From Turicibacter sp. TJ11 (GTDB taxonomy: Bacteria > Bacillota_I > Bacilli_A > MOL361 > Turicibacteraceae): a DNA stretch of 64,000 bases. The stretch spans positions 893,861 to 957,860 of the forward strand of contig NZ_CP069349.1 in the NCBI RefSeq assembly GCF_021497505.1. Reading direction: 5' to 3'. This document shows positions 39,041-49,276 of this stretch, piece by piece; position 1 is the first letter of the stretch; each line of letters opens with the position of its first letter. A program made the translations under genes and the position numbers. The notes beneath the pieces were generated by a model. It worked only from the letters and a program-made list of their open reading frames with translations, was not told the origin of the DNA and made no database searches.

Positions 39041-40871
39041 AGTCTTCGTCCATTGATAAAACTGCCATGAATGCCTCTTGTGGAACCTCAACTGATCCAA
39101 CTGACTTCATACGTTTCTTACCTTCTTTTTGTTTTTCAAGTAATTTACGTTTACGTGAAATGTCTCCTCCATAACATTTAGCTAAGACATTTTTACGTAA
39201 GGCCTTAATTGTTGAACGGGCGATAATTTTCCCACCAATGGCAGCTTGGATCGGAACCTCGAATTGTTGTCTTGGAATAATTTCTTTTAATTTTTCAGTA
39301 ATCACTTTTCCGCGTGCATAAGCAAAATCTTTATGAACGATTAAGCTTAAGGCATCGACAATCTCACCGTTTAATAAGATATCCATCTTCACAAGTTTAG
39401 ATGGTTTATATCCAATTAATTCATAATCAAAAGAAGCATATCCCTTTGTTGATGATTTTAATTGATCAAAGAAATCATAAACGATTTCTCCTAATGGAAT
39501 TTCATAGTTAACATGAACACGTGTTTCATCTAAGTATTGCATGTCAATGAATGTTCCACGTTTTTTCTGACATAATTCCATGATTGGACCCACGTAATCA
39601 TTTGGTGTCATAATTGAAGCCTTAACATAAGGTTCTTCAATCGCCTTAATTGTTTGTGGTTCTGGCATTTGTGATGGGTTATCGACAATGACCATTGTTC
39701 CATCTGTTAAATAAACATGATAAATTACTGACGGTGCTGTCGCAATTAAATCAATGTTAAACTCACGTTCAATACGTTCTTGAATAACATCCATGTGTAA
39801 TAAACCTAAAAATCCGGTACGGAATCCAAATCCTAACGCTTGTGATGTTTCAGGTTCAAATTGTAATGATGAGTCATTTAATACTAATTTTTCTAACGCC
39901 TCGCGTAAATCGTTGTAACGTGCCGCATCAATTGGATATAATCCACAGAATACCATTGGATTTAATTTACGGTAACCTGGTAATGGCTCCTCTGCTGGGT
40001 GATCAACTGATGTAATCGTATCCCCAACACTTACTGTTTTCACATCTTTAATTGAAGCCGTTACAAACCCTACATCTCCAACACTTAAATAATCCACGAT
40101 TTTTTCATGTGGCGTGTGAACTCCTACTTCAACCACTTCATATTCAGCACCTGTTGCCATCATTCGAATGATTTGACCTTTTTTAATCGTTCCATTAACT
40201 ACTCGAATTGAGGCAATAATTCCACGATACTGATCATAAACTGAGTCGAAAATTAATGCTTGAAGCGGTGCATCAGGATCTCCTTCTGGTGCAGGTACTT
40301 TTTCAACGATTTGTTCTAAAATTTCTTCAATCCCGATTCCAGCTTTTGCTGAAGCTAAAACTGCATCATCGGCTGGTAATCCAATAATATCTTCGACTTC
40401 TTGCTTCACACGATCAGGTTCAGCACTTGGTAAATCGATTTTATTAATTAAAGGTAAAATTTCTAAATCATTATCTAAAGCTAAATAAACATTTGCTAAT
40501 GTTTGAGCTTCAATTCCTTGCGCCGCATCAACGACTAAAACTGCCCCTTCACATGCCGCTAATGAACGTGATACCTCGTACGTGAAATCCACGTGTCCTG
40601 GGGTATCAATTAAATGTAAAATATATTCATTTCCATCTTTAGCTTTATATGTCAACTGCACGGCATTTAATTTAATGGTAATTCCGCGCTCACGCTCAAG
40701 TTCCATTGAGTCTAACAGCTGATTTTTCATCTCACGTTGTTCCAACGCATTCGTTCGCTCTAAAATACGATCCGAAAGTGTTGTTTTTCCATGATCGATG
40801 TGGGCTATAATTGAAAAGTTGCGAATTCGTTTTTGTCGCTCTTTAATTTGCTCGCTATTAATCGCACTCAC
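39039..40871 (-). CDS. lepA: Elongation factor 4 (LepA)
   Basis: A 610-residue ribosomal GTPase. G1 [13 protein letters not shown]3 DTPGHVDF and G4 NKIDLP are present, and the C-terminal LepA-specific domain begins near [14 protein letters not shown] and contains [24 protein letters not shown] at 40871 is preferred, since the earlier GTG (40880) is in the TGGAGTGAG binding site. Order yqxA-lepA is conserved with Bacillus. Confidence 0.96.
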   Translation of the reverse strand: MSAINSEQIKERQKRIRNFSIIAHIDHGKTTLSDRILERTNALEQREMKNQLLDSMELERERGITIKLNAVQLTYKAKDGNEYILHLIDTPGHVDFTYEVSRSLAACEGAVLVVDAAQGIEAQTLANVYLALDNDLEILPLINKIDLPSAEPDRVKQEVEDIIGLPADDAVLASAKAGIGIEEILEQIVEKVPAPEGDPDAPLQALIFDSVYDQYRGIIASIRVVNGTIKKGQIIRMMATGAEYEVVEVGVHTPHEKIVDYLSVGDVGFVTASIKDVKTVSVGDTITSVDHPAEEPLPGYRKLNPMVFCGLYPIDAARYNDLREALEKLVLNDSSLQFEPETSQALGFGFRTGFLGLLHMDVIQERIEREFNIDLIATAPSVIYHVYLTDGTMVIVDNPSQMPEPQTIKAIEEPYVKASIMTPNDYVGPIMELCQKKRGTFIDMQYLDETRVHVNYEIPLGEIVYDFFDQLKSSTKGYASFDYELIGYKPSKLVKMDILLNGEIVDALSLIVHKDFAYARGKVITEKLKEIIPRQQFEVPIQAAIGGKIIARSTIKALRKNVLAKCYGGDISRKRKLLEKQKEGKKRMKSVGSVEVPQEAFMAVLSMDED

Positions 40872-41011
40872 AAAGCTCACTCCATTTCGGTAAAATAATA
40901 TCCCCTTTATTTTACTTTAAATTTAACTTTCTCACAAGAAAAATTTGTGGAATCTCTTGTTTTTATCCCTGCTGAACTCATTTTTCAGTCATTTGTAAAT
41001 GACGACGACAC

Positions 41012-41056
41012 AAAAAAAAAGACTATGAACTCAACTCCATTAGTTCATAGTCTTTT
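41012..41056 (-). terminator. Terminator between the yqxA-like gene and lepA
   Basis: Stem AAAGACTATGAACT with AGTTCATAGTCTTT, T-run on both strands; after the stop at 41083 on the minus strand. Confidence 0.85.
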
Positions 41057-41082
41057 TAGCTTAATAAACCGTTTCCCCCATT

Positions 41083-41475
41083 TTATGACTCACTAATTAA
41101 TTGATCAATCATCTTAATCAAACTTCGTAAAACTTCGCGTACGACCGTTTTTAATGCATCTCCCACATCTTGCCCAAGCCTTGAAATATTATTATGCGCC
41201 ACTCCATTGACTTGCTTTTTAATGGTTGTTTCTGTCGTTTGAGAAACGACAGAGGATGAAGGACTTGAGTTGTTTTGAGACGTTTGACTATACGGAATAA
41301 ATGTATTTTCTTCGTTTGTTAAACTTTCTTCGTACTGTTTAATTTGCTCCTCTAAAGAGCTTGAGGCATACGCGGTTGCTTGATTCATTGACGTGTTCAT
41401 TGTGATATGACGATTTAATCCGGTGATTAAGCAAGTCATCATTCCTAAAATCACCCATCTCTTTTTCACTCCCAC
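41083..41475 (-). CDS. Small exported or membrane-anchored protein in the yqxA position
   Basis: 130 residues. One N-terminal hydrophobic stretch (VILGMMTCLITGL) after basic residues, a Ser/Gln/Asn-rich middle and a helical C-terminus (NISRLGQDVGDALKTVVREV). In B. subtilis the gene between spoIIP and lepA is yqxA (DUF3679), of similar size and layout, so it is probably the counterpart, though similarity is too weak to be sure by eye. It starts 10 nt after spoIIP and ends in a strong terminator, so it is the last gene of the gpr-spoIIP-yqxA unit. Function unknown; sporulation is suggested by context. Confidence 0.65.
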   Translation of the reverse strand: MGVKKRWVILGMMTCLITGLNRHITMNTSMNQATAYASSSLEEQIKQYEESLTNEENTFIPYSQTSQNNSSPSSSVVSQTTETTIKKQVNGVAHNNISRLGQDVGDALKTVVREVLRSLIKMIDQLISES

Positions 41476-41485
41476 TCACTCCCCA

Positions 41486-42535
41486 TTAATGTGATTTAAT
41501 ATATTCTGCTAATATTTCTGCGACCGCCTTAGCTGAATTTGAAACCTCTTCATACGTATTTTTCTCTACCCCTACTTCGATTAAAATCATGGTTGTAGCA
41601 AAATCTTGATTATAAACCCCATTATAGCCGTATCCACCATTTGGTCTAATGCCTTTTGATAAACCAGGATACTTCTCATTTAACATCGCATTCAACTCAT
41701 TTAAAATGACCTCGTTCTCTTTGTATCGTTCATTATCTGTTCCTAAAACAAACATCACCTTAGCATACGACTTTCCGCCAATACTAATCACATTTTTTTC
41801 ATAACTTCCTGAATCGCGATGAAAATCAATAAAATAACGTAAACTTCCATATTGACTCGCTGTATCTTCTAGATGCATGCGTGACGCTTTATAAGATAAT
41901 GAATAGCCCCAACCATTTTTACTAACGACCGATCCAGCTGATCGTGATTCGACTAACGTATTAATATTTTGTTCTTGTAAATGACTAGCCACCATATAAG
42001 ATAAGTCCACCACACTTAGCGTTCGCCCAAATGACGTATTAATCAAGCCTTCTTCATATAACTCTCCATCATGAGAGTTGAAAATATAAACGAGTGGATC
42101 CGTGGTCACTTCTTCTTGACGCTCTTCCACGTTTAATTCTCCACTGACATAGGTATATTTATAATCTTGTGGCGACGTTGCTGCCGTTGCATTTTGGCTT
42201 GGTGCAGTCATATTAATAAACGCAAAGCCATCGTTAATAAACGAGTAGAGTTGATTTAAATCAAGTGACGTCATAATTTCTGTGAAATATTTTTGTAAAT
42301 TCGTCATGACATCAACCACATCGCCTGCCGTTGAAAAATCAAAGATTCCCGAAAGAATGGTTTGTTCATCGACGTGTTTATCATACGCTTCTTTTTGATT
42401 TACATAAAATAACTGGAAAAACTGAGTAAAACAAAGAGTTAAAACAAAACCAAGAACGATGACATAGGGTGTTAGTTTGTTCAGCATTTTCTTGATTTTT
42501 TTTCTTCTGATCCGCTGTTGTCTGTTTCGATTCAC
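41486..42535 (-). CDS. spoIIP: Stage II sporulation protein P
   Basis: A 349-residue membrane-anchored amidase/endopeptidase that thins septal peptidoglycan for engulfment with SpoIID and SpoIIM. The basic N-terminus and one membrane helix (about 20-45) are followed by a linker and the SpoIIP catalytic domain with YIFNSHDGE, IDFHRDS and ILIEVGVEKNTYEE, which hold the zinc ligands. GTG start with GGGGCGGGG upstream. Gene order gpr-spoIIP matches B. subtilis. Confidence 0.93.
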   Translation of the reverse strand: MNRNRQQRIRRKKIKKMLNKLTPYVIVLGFVLTLCFTQFFQLFYVNQKEAYDKHVDEQTILSGIFDFSTAGDVVDVMTNLQKYFTEIMTSLDLNQLYSFINDGFAFINMTAPSQNATAATSPQDYKYTYVSGELNVEERQEEVTTDPLVYIFNSHDGELYEEGLINTSFGRTLSVVDLSYMVASHLQEQNINTLVESRSAGSVVSKNGWGYSLSYKASRMHLEDTASQYGSLRYFIDFHRDSGSYEKNVISIGGKSYAKVMFVLGTDNERYKENEVILNELNAMLNEKYPGLSKGIRPNGGYGYNGVYNQDFATTMILIEVGVEKNTYEEVSNSAKAVAEILAEYIKSH

Positions 42536-42668
42536 GCTTCCCCGCCCCCTGACTAATGTATTTCATCGAGAAGGTTTCCCCTATCGCTTTATGTCCAAAT
42601 CATTTAGGATCATATAAGCTATTATACAAAGTCAGCGGTGTTAATTATTGTTGTTTTATGGTCAAGAA

Positions 42669-43736
42669 TTAGCTAAATTGTACATTTGGATGCAACACGC
42701 GATTAATTCCATTCGAGATGAGCGTTGCTAAGTTTTCCATGTCACTATCAATCCCTTTTGGCGTCACAATTAAGTTAAATCCATTGGGTGTTAAAACCTC
42801 AGAAATAAGTTGTCTTTTTTCTTCTTCTTCTAAATTTCCGATTTGCCCTAAAAATTGTTCACGAAGTTCAGGTGATGGAAGATCGTCCTCTGTATACGTT
42901 TGACGCGCAGCAGAAAAAGGGACTAACTTTTTATATGAGCGATTTTCTTCTTTTAACGATTTTCCAATATGTTTAAGTAATAAATCAATGGTATCACTCG
43001 TAATTGAAACCGCATCAACGACGGTTGGAACACCTACAGCAAACACTGGAATTCCTAATGTCTCTTCATCAACAGCTTTTCGTTTATTTCCAACCCCGCT
43101 TCCAGGTGCGATTCCAGTATCCGTCATTTGAATCATTTTATTGACGCGAGAAATAGAACGTGAAGCTAACGCATCGACCACCACTAAAAAGTTTGGTTTT
43201 ATTTTTTTCACAAGCGATTCAATAATATCTGACGTCTCAATTCCTGTCATTCCCATGACTCCGGGTGCTAACGCACTCACTTCACGGTAATTACGATCGA
43301 CGTCATTTGGACTTAACTCATATAAATGACGTGTCACAATCACTTCATCAACGACTAGCGGTCCTAAGGCATCTGGCGTGACATGATCATTTCCAAGACC
43401 AATGACTAAACACGTATCCGTCTCCTTAATTCCTCGATGTTTTAAAAGTTTTCCAAATTGTTCAGCAAACACTTCCATCGCCACCGTTAACTGATCATGA
43501 TCATGCGTCATAATAGCTGACGTGTCTAATGTCATGTAACGACCCGCCTTTTTACCGACACGTTCTACCGCTTCAGGTGCGACATCAATACATGTGACCT
43601 TTAGGCCACGAATGTCATCTTCTTCATATTTCACGCCTTCTTCTTGTGATTGATCGACTTGACCAACCATTTGCTCCACCGCTTCTAGCGCTAAGTCTGA
43701 ACGGCATTGCCACTTTTTCATTTCCTTTTCATTCAT
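42669..43736 (-). CDS. gpr: Germination protease GPR
   Basis: A 355-residue A25-family protease that degrades small acid-soluble spore proteins on germination. RSDLALEAVEQM near residue 12 is the family N-terminal region cleaved on activation; VIGLGNDHVTPDALGP, ALAPGVMGMTGIETSDI and VVVDALASRS are the conserved core. GAGGTGAT lies upstream of ATG. It directly precedes spoIIP, with a 130-nt gap that could hold a separate sporulation promoter. Confidence 0.95.
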   Translation of the reverse strand: MNEKEMKKWQCRSDLALEAVEQMVGQVDQSQEEGVKYEEDDIRGLKVTCIDVAPEAVERVGKKAGRYMTLDTSAIMTHDHDQLTVAMEVFAEQFGKLLKHRGIKETDTCLVIGLGNDHVTPDALGPLVVDEVIVTRHLYELSPNDVDRNYREVSALAPGVMGMTGIETSDIIESLVKKIKPNFLVVVDALASRSISRVNKMIQMTDTGIAPGSGVGNKRKAVDEETLGIPVFAVGVPTVVDAVSITSDTIDLLLKHIGKSLKEENRSYKKLVPFSAARQTYTEDDLPSPELREQFLGQIGNLEEEEKRQLISEVLTPNGFNLIVTPKGIDSDMENLATLISNGINRVLHPNVQFS

Positions 43737-43843
43737 AAGTAATCACCTCAACGTTAGTGTGAGCTAGATTATCTCTTTTCATGAAAAGTTATTTGAAATT
43801 TATTAAAAGAAGCGAATCCTCTTCTTATATTCATCTGCTCAAT

Positions 43844-43879
43844 AAAAAAAGTACGTTTGACGGATCAAACGTACTTTTT
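43844..43879 (-). terminator. Terminator after pepD
   Basis: Stem AAAAGTACGTTTGA with TCAAACGTACTTTT, T-run on the minus strand. Confidence 0.85.
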
Positions 43880-43885
43880 ATCAAA

Positions 43886-45343
43886 TTATGCTTTAATCGC
43901 TTTTAAAACTTCGCATAAGAAGTCATAAACACGTTCCGTTGATGGAATAGATAACGATTCTTTTGGTGTATGAGCACCTGTAATGTCTGGTCCAATTGAG
44001 ATCATATCAATTTTACCTAATTTTTGAGATAAGAATCCACACTCGAGTCCAGCATGAATGGCTGAGACTTCTAATTCTTTTCCATACATTTGTTGATAAA
44101 CATCTTTCATCACGTCACGAACTTTTGATTCTGTTTCAAATTGCCATTCAGGATAATCTGCAATTAATTCCATGCTTGCTCCTGTTAAATCAGCAATGGC
44201 TTGAATGCGATGATTAATCTCACCTTTTAACGAACTCACCGAACTACGAATCGCGCTACTAAATTCAATTTCTGACTCATTCATTTCAACTACACCGATA
44301 TTACTTGAACTTTCAACTAATCCTGAAATGTTCGCACTCATCGTTTGTGGTCCATAAGGAATTAATTGTAAAATATACATTAAACGTTGTGCCGTTTGTT
44401 TCGTGAAAACTTTAGTTGTCACCTCTGTTTGTTGTAAAACGACTGACACACCTGGATCCGACGTTTCAAATTCAGCACGAACCATTTGTTCAAATGCTTT
44501 TACTTTTGACTCTAACGAAGCAACTTGTTCACTTGGAAGTGTCACTTTTAAACTAGCACGTTTTGAGATGGCATTCATTTTTTCTCCACCTGCTACTGAT
44601 GCCACCAAAAGATCTAAATCAGCGATTTCATGTAATAAACGCCCCATCAATTTATTCGCATTGGCACGGCATTTGTTAATTTCAATTCCTGAGTGACCAC
44701 CTTTTAAACCACTAATAATAAGTTCATAAGAAACCATATTTGTCGCTTCAACTTCCGTCCATTCGATTGGTAATTTTAATGAATTACGCACACCACCTGC
44801 ACATGAAGCTAAGGCAACCCCCTCTTCTTCTGAGTCAATATTAATTAAAATATCTCCAGAAACATTTTCAGGATTTAACGCCATCACTCCGTCCATTCCT
44901 GTTTCTTCTTCCGTTGTCACTAAAACAGTTAACGCAGGATGACTTAACGTGTTATCCGCTAAAATAGCTAACGACATCGCCACCGCAATTCCGTTATCTG
45001 CTCCTAGTGTTGTTCCTTTTGTACGTAACCAATCGCCATCAACATAGATCGGTAACGCATCTGTTGCAAAGTTAAAATCTAATTCATCATCTTTAACACA
45101 AACCATGTCCATGTGTCCTTGTAAAATAACACGAGGGGCATTTTCATAACCTGGTGTCGCAGGTTTTTTAATAATAACATTTTTACATGGTTCTTGGACG
45201 TATTCTAATTGATGCTCTTTGGCAAAGTTAACTAAATAATCACTGATGGCAGCTTCATTTCCTGATTCACGTGGAATTTTTGTCATTTGCTCAAAATAAT
45301 GAAAAACGGCTTGTGGTTTTAAATGACCTAAAATTTCTGACAT
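43886..45343 (-). CDS. pepD: Beta-Ala-His dipeptidase / aminoacyl-histidine dipeptidase PepD
   Basis: A 485-residue M20C metallopeptidase of the cytosol, hydrolysing dipeptides such as Xaa-His. Metal ligands lie in LQGHMDMVCV, LGADNGIAVA and TTEEETGMDG; SGLKGGHSGIEI is the lid-domain link. The C-terminal HAGLECGF holds a late histidine/glutamate. AGGAGG lies upstream. It is a single-gene unit with its own terminator. Confidence 0.92.
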   Translation of the reverse strand: MSEILGHLKPQAVFHYFEQMTKIPRESGNEAAISDYLVNFAKEHQLEYVQEPCKNVIIKKPATPGYENAPRVILQGHMDMVCVKDDELDFNFATDALPIYVDGDWLRTKGTTLGADNGIAVAMSLAILADNTLSHPALTVLVTTEEETGMDGVMALNPENVSGDILINIDSEEEGVALASCAGGVRNSLKLPIEWTEVEATNMVSYELIISGLKGGHSGIEINKCRANANKLMGRLLHEIADLDLLVASVAGGEKMNAISKRASLKVTLPSEQVASLESKVKAFEQMVRAEFETSDPGVSVVLQQTEVTTKVFTKQTAQRLMYILQLIPYGPQTMSANISGLVESSSNIGVVEMNESEIEFSSAIRSSVSSLKGEINHRIQAIADLTGASMELIADYPEWQFETESKVRDVMKDVYQQMYGKELEVSAIHAGLECGFLSQKLGKIDMISIGPDITGAHTPKESLSIPSTERVYDFLCEVLKAIKA

Positions 45344-45513
45344 AAATTGACCTCCTTTTTATTACCATTCTATCATATCTTTTAGAAAATGATAACATTT
45401 CTCTACTTTTATTGTCTTTGTTTAAATAGTTTTTCAGTTAAGAGATACTATAAAGTATATAAGAAAAAAACTTCGTCAATGACGATGATTTTAGTATATA
45501 CATTGATCGCGTT

Positions 45514-45798
45514 TTAATGAGATTTATCTTCATCTTTAACGGTATAGTCAGTTGAATCAAAGACTGAACGTTTTGAGTTATTTTGTTGGTTAAAGTAGGT
45601 TGTTTTTTCTTCTAAGGGGATGATAAAAAGACACGCAATATATAAGATAATCATCGGAAAGGCGAATGAAAAAATACTTAGCATGACCCATCCTAATCGA
45701 ATGATCGTTGCATCTATCTTCAAATAATCCGCAATCCCTTGACAAACACCTGCTAACATAGCACCTTGTTTTACACGATATAAACGTTTACCTGACAT
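45514..45798 (-). CDS. PspC domain membrane protein
   Basis: 94 residues. The PspC motif LYRVKQGAMLAGVCQGIADYL at the start (with a hydrophobic turn), a membrane helix (VMLSIFSFAFPMIILYIACLFII) and an acidic, charged tail. Such proteins sense or buffer membrane stress. The ATG at 45798 is preferred because it follows AAAGGAAGG; an ATG six codons up lies over that site. Function in this organism is unknown. Confidence 0.85.
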   Translation of the reverse strand: MSGKRLYRVKQGAMLAGVCQGIADYLKIDATIIRLGWVMLSIFSFAFPMIILYIACLFIIPLEEKTTYFNQQNNSKRSVFDSTDYTVKDEDKSH

Positions 45799-45903
45799 CT
45801 TAATCCTTCCTTTCATCAGACGAATACCTCATTTATTATAGCTTAGTTTAAAAAACAATGACAACTTTTTTGTCGGTTATTTTCAATTGTCATCATGAAA
45901 GAG

Positions 45904-45932
45904 TTGGTGATAAAGGTTAAATATACTATAAT
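45904..45932 (+). promoter_or_regulatory. Promoter of pncA-pncB
   Basis: TTGGTG (45904-45909), 17-nt spacer, TATAAT (45927-45932) on the plus strand, 52 nt before the ATG. Confidence 0.75.
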
Positions 45933-45984
45933 AGTTCTATATCTTGTGGATAGATAAAAAATAAAACCATTAGGAGGTTTTGGA

Positions 45985-46656
45985 ATGAAGAATGACTTAT
46001 CGCCATTTTTAAAATCAAGTGAAGCATCTTTGATTCAAATTGTTGAAACGCTTCAAAAGGCTCCGTCGTTATCGCTTCAATCACTTGAAGCCGATCAAAC
46101 AGCACTCATTATTGTCGATATGGTCAATGGTTTTGTAAAAGAAGGACCCATGTCTTCTTCTCGCATTCAAACCATTATCCCTACGATTTCTGACTTAATG
46201 AAACGCGCCAAAGTACAAAACATTGAGATGCTTGCGTTTGCAGATTGTCATGAACCGACATCCATCGAATTTGATGCTTACCCTCCTCACTGCTTAGTAG
46301 GAAGTACAGAAAGTGAAATCATTGATGAACTCAAAGAAGTTGGTGACTATGAATTAGTCTTAAAACGCTCAACCAATGGTTTTTTAGAACCTGCTTTTCA
46401 TGAGTGGCTAGCTAAACATCCTCAGATTAACCAATTTATTGTCGTTGGGGATTGTACAGACATTTGCATTGAGCAATTTGTCATTACCTTAAAAACTTAC
46501 TTTACAACACTCAATTCGTTCAGTCGAATCATCGTGCCTATTCAGGCGGTTGAAACGTACGATAGCGAAGCCCACGTCGGTGACTTCATGAATGCCATTG
46601 CCTTATATAAGATGCAAATGAATGGAATTGAGATCGTTCGTGAAATTACAAACTAG
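45985..46656 (+). CDS. pncA: Nicotinamidase (isochorismatase family)
   Basis: A 223-residue cysteine hydrolase, likely converting nicotinamide to nicotinate. The triad is visible as D45 (LIIVDMVNGF), K127 (LVLKRSTNGF) and C161 (VVGDCTDICIEQF). It has an N-terminal extension of about 35 residues. AGGAGG lies upstream, and pncB follows after 15 nt, whose product uses nicotinate; that pairing supports the NAD salvage role over other isochorismatase-fold activities. Confidence 0.87.
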   Translation: MKNDLSPFLKSSEASLIQIVETLQKAPSLSLQSLEADQTALIIVDMVNGFVKEGPMSSSRIQTIIPTISDLMKRAKVQNIEMLAFADCHEPTSIEFDAYPPHCLVGSTESEIIDELKEVGDYELVLKRSTNGFLEPAFHEWLAKHPQINQFIVVGDCTDICIEQFVITLKTYFTTLNSFSRIIVPIQAVETYDSEAHVGDFMNAIALYKMQMNGIEIVREITN

Positions 46657-46671
46657 AAAGAGGCATTTATT

Positions 46672-48117
46672 ATGAATTTAAAATCAATCAACTTAACCCT
46701 ACTCGTAGACTTCTATGAATTAACAATGGCAAATGGCTACTTTGAAAGTGGCATGGAAAATCAAATTGCCTATTTTGATATGTTCTTCCGTCGCGTTCCC
46801 GATGAAGGAGGATTCGCGATTATGGCTGGACTTGAACAACTGATTGAATATTTAAAAAACTTAACATTTACAGAAGAAGATATCGAGTATCTTCGCTCAA
46901 AAGAACTATTTTCTGAAAACTTTTTAAACTATTTAAAAAACTTCAAGTTTGCTTGTGATATTTATGCGATTCCAGAAGGAACACCAATTTTTCCTAATGA
47001 ACCCATCTTAACGGTTCGTGGGCCAATCATCCAAGCGCAATTCATTGAAACGATGATTTTATTAAGCATTAACCATCAATCATTAATTGCAACCAAATCA
47101 AATCGTATCGTTCGTGCGGCTCAGGGACGTCCCGTTCTTGAATTAGGGGCACGTCGTGCTCAAGGAGCAGACGGAGCGATTTTAGGGGCACGTGCCGCTT
47201 ATATTGGAGGATGTAAAGGAACAGCATGTACGATTTCTGATCGTGACTTTAATGTTCCTGCTCTTGGAACAATGGCACATAGCTGGGTTCAAACGTTTGA
47301 TTCTGAGTACGAAGCGTTTAAACGTTATGCAGAGTTATATCCAGACAATTGTACGCTATTAGTTGATACGTATAATACGTTAAAACAAGGGGTTCCAAAC
47401 GCGATTAAAGTATTTAAAGAAGTTTTAATTGCTAATGGACATCAACCAGGTGCGATTCGTATTGACAGTGGAGATGCCGCTTATTTATCCAAAAAAGCTC
47501 GTAAATTATTAGATGAAGCAGGATTAACAGAAACAAAAATCGTGATTTCAAACTCATTGGATGAATACATCATTAAAGATTTATTAATTCAAAACGCTCC
47601 GATTGATTCATTTGGAGTGGGTGAACGTCTGATTACGTCAAAAACAGAACCTGTCTTTGGTGGCGTTTACAAAATTGTCGCCGTTGAAAAAAATGGTCAA
47701 ATGATTCCAAAAATCAAGATTAGTAATAACATTGAAAAAATTACAAACCCTGGTGCGAAACAAGTGTTCCGTTTATACGATCGTGACACAAACAAAGCGA
47801 TTGCAGACGTTATTTCTTTAGCTCATGAAACGATTGACGATACAAAACCGTATACGATTTTTGATCCTGAGCACACTTGGAAGCGTAAAGAAATTACAAA
47901 CTTTATGGCACGCCCATTATTAACTCCTATCTTCTTAAACGGTGAATGCGTGTATGAATCACCTTCACTTGAAGACATCGTTACTTACTCAAAAGAACAA
48001 ATCGAAACGTTATGGGAAGAAGTTTTACGTTTTGAAAAACCTCATCGCTATTATGTTGATTTATCAGAAGAGTTATGGACGTTAAAAACAGAATTATTAG
48101 AAAAACATTCGAAATAA
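46672..48117 (+). CDS. pncB: Nicotinate phosphoribosyltransferase
   Basis: A 481-residue enzyme forming nicotinate mononucleotide, the first step of the Preiss-Handler pathway. LLVDFYELTMANGYFESG at the N-terminus, FFRRVPDEGGFAIMAG, GARRAQGADGAILGARAAY and IRIDSGD are family motifs, and SFGVGERLITS carries the phosphate-binding loop. Forms an operon with pncA for nicotinamide salvage. Confidence 0.95.
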   Translation: MNLKSINLTLLVDFYELTMANGYFESGMENQIAYFDMFFRRVPDEGGFAIMAGLEQLIEYLKNLTFTEEDIEYLRSKELFSENFLNYLKNFKFACDIYAIPEGTPIFPNEPILTVRGPIIQAQFIETMILLSINHQSLIATKSNRIVRAAQGRPVLELGARRAQGADGAILGARAAYIGGCKGTACTISDRDFNVPALGTMAHSWVQTFDSEYEAFKRYAELYPDNCTLLVDTYNTLKQGVPNAIKVFKEVLIANGHQPGAIRIDSGDAAYLSKKARKLLDEAGLTETKIVISNSLDEYIIKDLLIQNAPIDSFGVGERLITSKTEPVFGGVYKIVAVEKNGQMIPKIKISNNIEKITNPGAKQVFRLYDRDTNKAIADVISLAHETIDDTKPYTIFDPEHTWKRKEITNFMARPLLTPIFLNGECVYESPSLEDIVTYSKEQIETLWEEVLRFEKPHRYYVDLSEELWTLKTELLEKHSK

Positions 48118-48202
48118 TCACTGTTTTTTAAGCTAAAATGAATGAGTAGCAAGATGATTTTAATGGAATTTTTACCATTTCATGAAATATTGTAAATTCT
48201 TC

Positions 48203-48231
48203 TTGCATTTTGAACATTCGTCTGATAGAAT
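48203..48231 (+). promoter_or_regulatory. Promoter of rpsT
   Basis: TTGCAT (48203-48208), 17-nt spacer, TAGAAT (48226-48231) on the plus strand. Confidence 0.75.
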
Positions 48232-48264
48232 GAGTTTGTTGTATTTTCAATGGAGGTGAATAGA

Positions 48265-48528
48265 ATGCCAAATATCAAATCACAAGTTAAACGTGTGAAA
48301 ACAAACGAAAAACGTCGTCAATTCAATGCTTCTTACAAAGCATCTATGCGCACAGCTATCAAAAACGTTGAAGTTGCTATCGAAAACCAAAACGTTGAAG
48401 CTGCAAAAGAAGCTTACAATACAGCTAACAAAAAATTAGACAAAGCTGTTGCAAAAGGAATTTGCCACAAAAACTTCGCAGCTCGTCAAAAATCACGTTT
48501 AAGCAAAAAAATCAACGCTTTAGGATAA
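48265..48528 (+). CDS. rpsT: 30S ribosomal protein S20
   Basis: An 87-residue, highly basic helical protein: MPNIKSQVKRVKTNEKRR and HKNFAARQKSRLSKKINAL are typical of S20. ATG at 48265 follows GGAGGTGAATAG; the upstream ATG (48250) overlaps that site. In Bacillus rpsT is transcribed divergently from gpr; here it stands between pncB and spoIIIA. Confidence 0.96.
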   Translation: MPNIKSQVKRVKTNEKRRQFNASYKASMRTAIKNVEVAIENQNVEAAKEAYNTANKKLDKAVAKGICHKNFAARQKSRLSKKINALG

Positions 48529-48534
48529 TCGAAT

Positions 48535-48558
48535 ACCGACACTTTGTCGGTGTTTTTT
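48535..48558 (+). terminator. Terminator after rpsT
   Basis: Stem ACCGAC with GTCGGT, 5-nt loop and T-run on the plus strand. Confidence 0.85.
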
Positions 48559-48573
48559 ATCTCTTAAACATGA

Positions 48574-48614
48574 TAAAAAAGGATCTTATTTGTCTCAAGT
48601 AAGGTCCTTTTTTA
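48574..48614. terminator. Second hairpin between rpsT and spoIIIAH
   Basis: Stem AAAAAGGATCTTA with TAAGGTCCTTTTT, usable on both strands as a backup terminator. Confidence 0.7.
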
Positions 48615-48634
48615 TTATCTTCTTTTCTCTCGCA

Positions 48635-48672
48635 TAAAAAATGAGCTAAAACTAGTTTAGCTCATTTTTTTA
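48635..48672 (-). terminator. Terminator of the spoIIIA operon
   Basis: Stem AAAAATGAGCTAAA with TTTAGCTCATTTTT and T-run on the minus strand after the spoIIIAH stop. Confidence 0.85.
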
Positions 48673-48675
48673 TTT

Positions 48676-49275
48676 TTAGTTAATTGGTGTGTATACGATA
48701 TTTACATCAGGATTATTTGTAAATTCTGTTTTAGCCATCATGATGATTTCATTTAACTCTTCTACTGATAATTTACTTTGAGATTCTGATAATTCTAAGT
48801 GAACTTGTACGGCATCATCATTCACACGAACTAAAACGTCAGAATATCCTTTTGATTTAATCATTGTTTCTAATGCACTTTGGTGTTGAGCATCGCTATT
48901 AATTTTTTCTAAATTATCTTTCGCTTCGCTTTTTTCTTCAGCATCGTAATCTTTGCTTGCAATGATGGCTGTTAAATCTGCTTCACGTTGACTTTTTTCT
49001 TTTGCAAGTGTTGCACGTAATGCTTGAATTGAAGTTGATTGTCCAGCTGTTTCTGTTGTTTCTTCATCTTCAGAACCTTCGCTAGATACTAATTCACTTC
49101 CATTTGGATCATCCACTTCTTCAAACTCTAAGTTTGCTTGTGGTACGGTTGTTGTTGTTCCAACAGCTGTTCCTGCTACTGTTTGATTAGCTGTATCATC
49201 AAGACTATAATAAAAAACAGTTAATAATACGAAAACTACGAATAATGCGGCTGTTACATACGAATTTTTGTTCAT
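48676..49275 (-). CDS. spoIIIAH: Stage III sporulation protein AH
   Basis: 199 residues. One N-terminal membrane helix (SYVTAALFVVFVLLTVFYYS), an acidic linker and a C-terminal EscJ/YscJ-like ring-building domain (SDVLVRVNDDAVQVHLELSE). In the mother-cell membrane it pairs with forespore SpoIIQ to form the feeding-tube channel. Last gene of the spoIIIA operon, one base after spoIIIAG. Confidence 0.9.
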   Translation of the reverse strand: MNKNSYVTAALFVVFVLLTVFYYSLDDTANQTVAGTAVGTTTTVPQANLEFEEVDDPNGSELVSSEGSEDEETTETAGQSTSIQALRATLAKEKSQREADLTAIIASKDYDAEEKSEAKDNLEKINSDAQHQSALETMIKSKGYSDVLVRVNDDAVQVHLELSESQSKLSVEELNEIIMMAKTEFTNNPDVNIVYTPIN

Positions 49276-49276
49276 T

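Noticed and set aside
43737-43885. Sigma-G promoter before gpr
   Set aside because: A TGAATA -35 is present near 43.83 kb, but no matching -10 at proper spacing.
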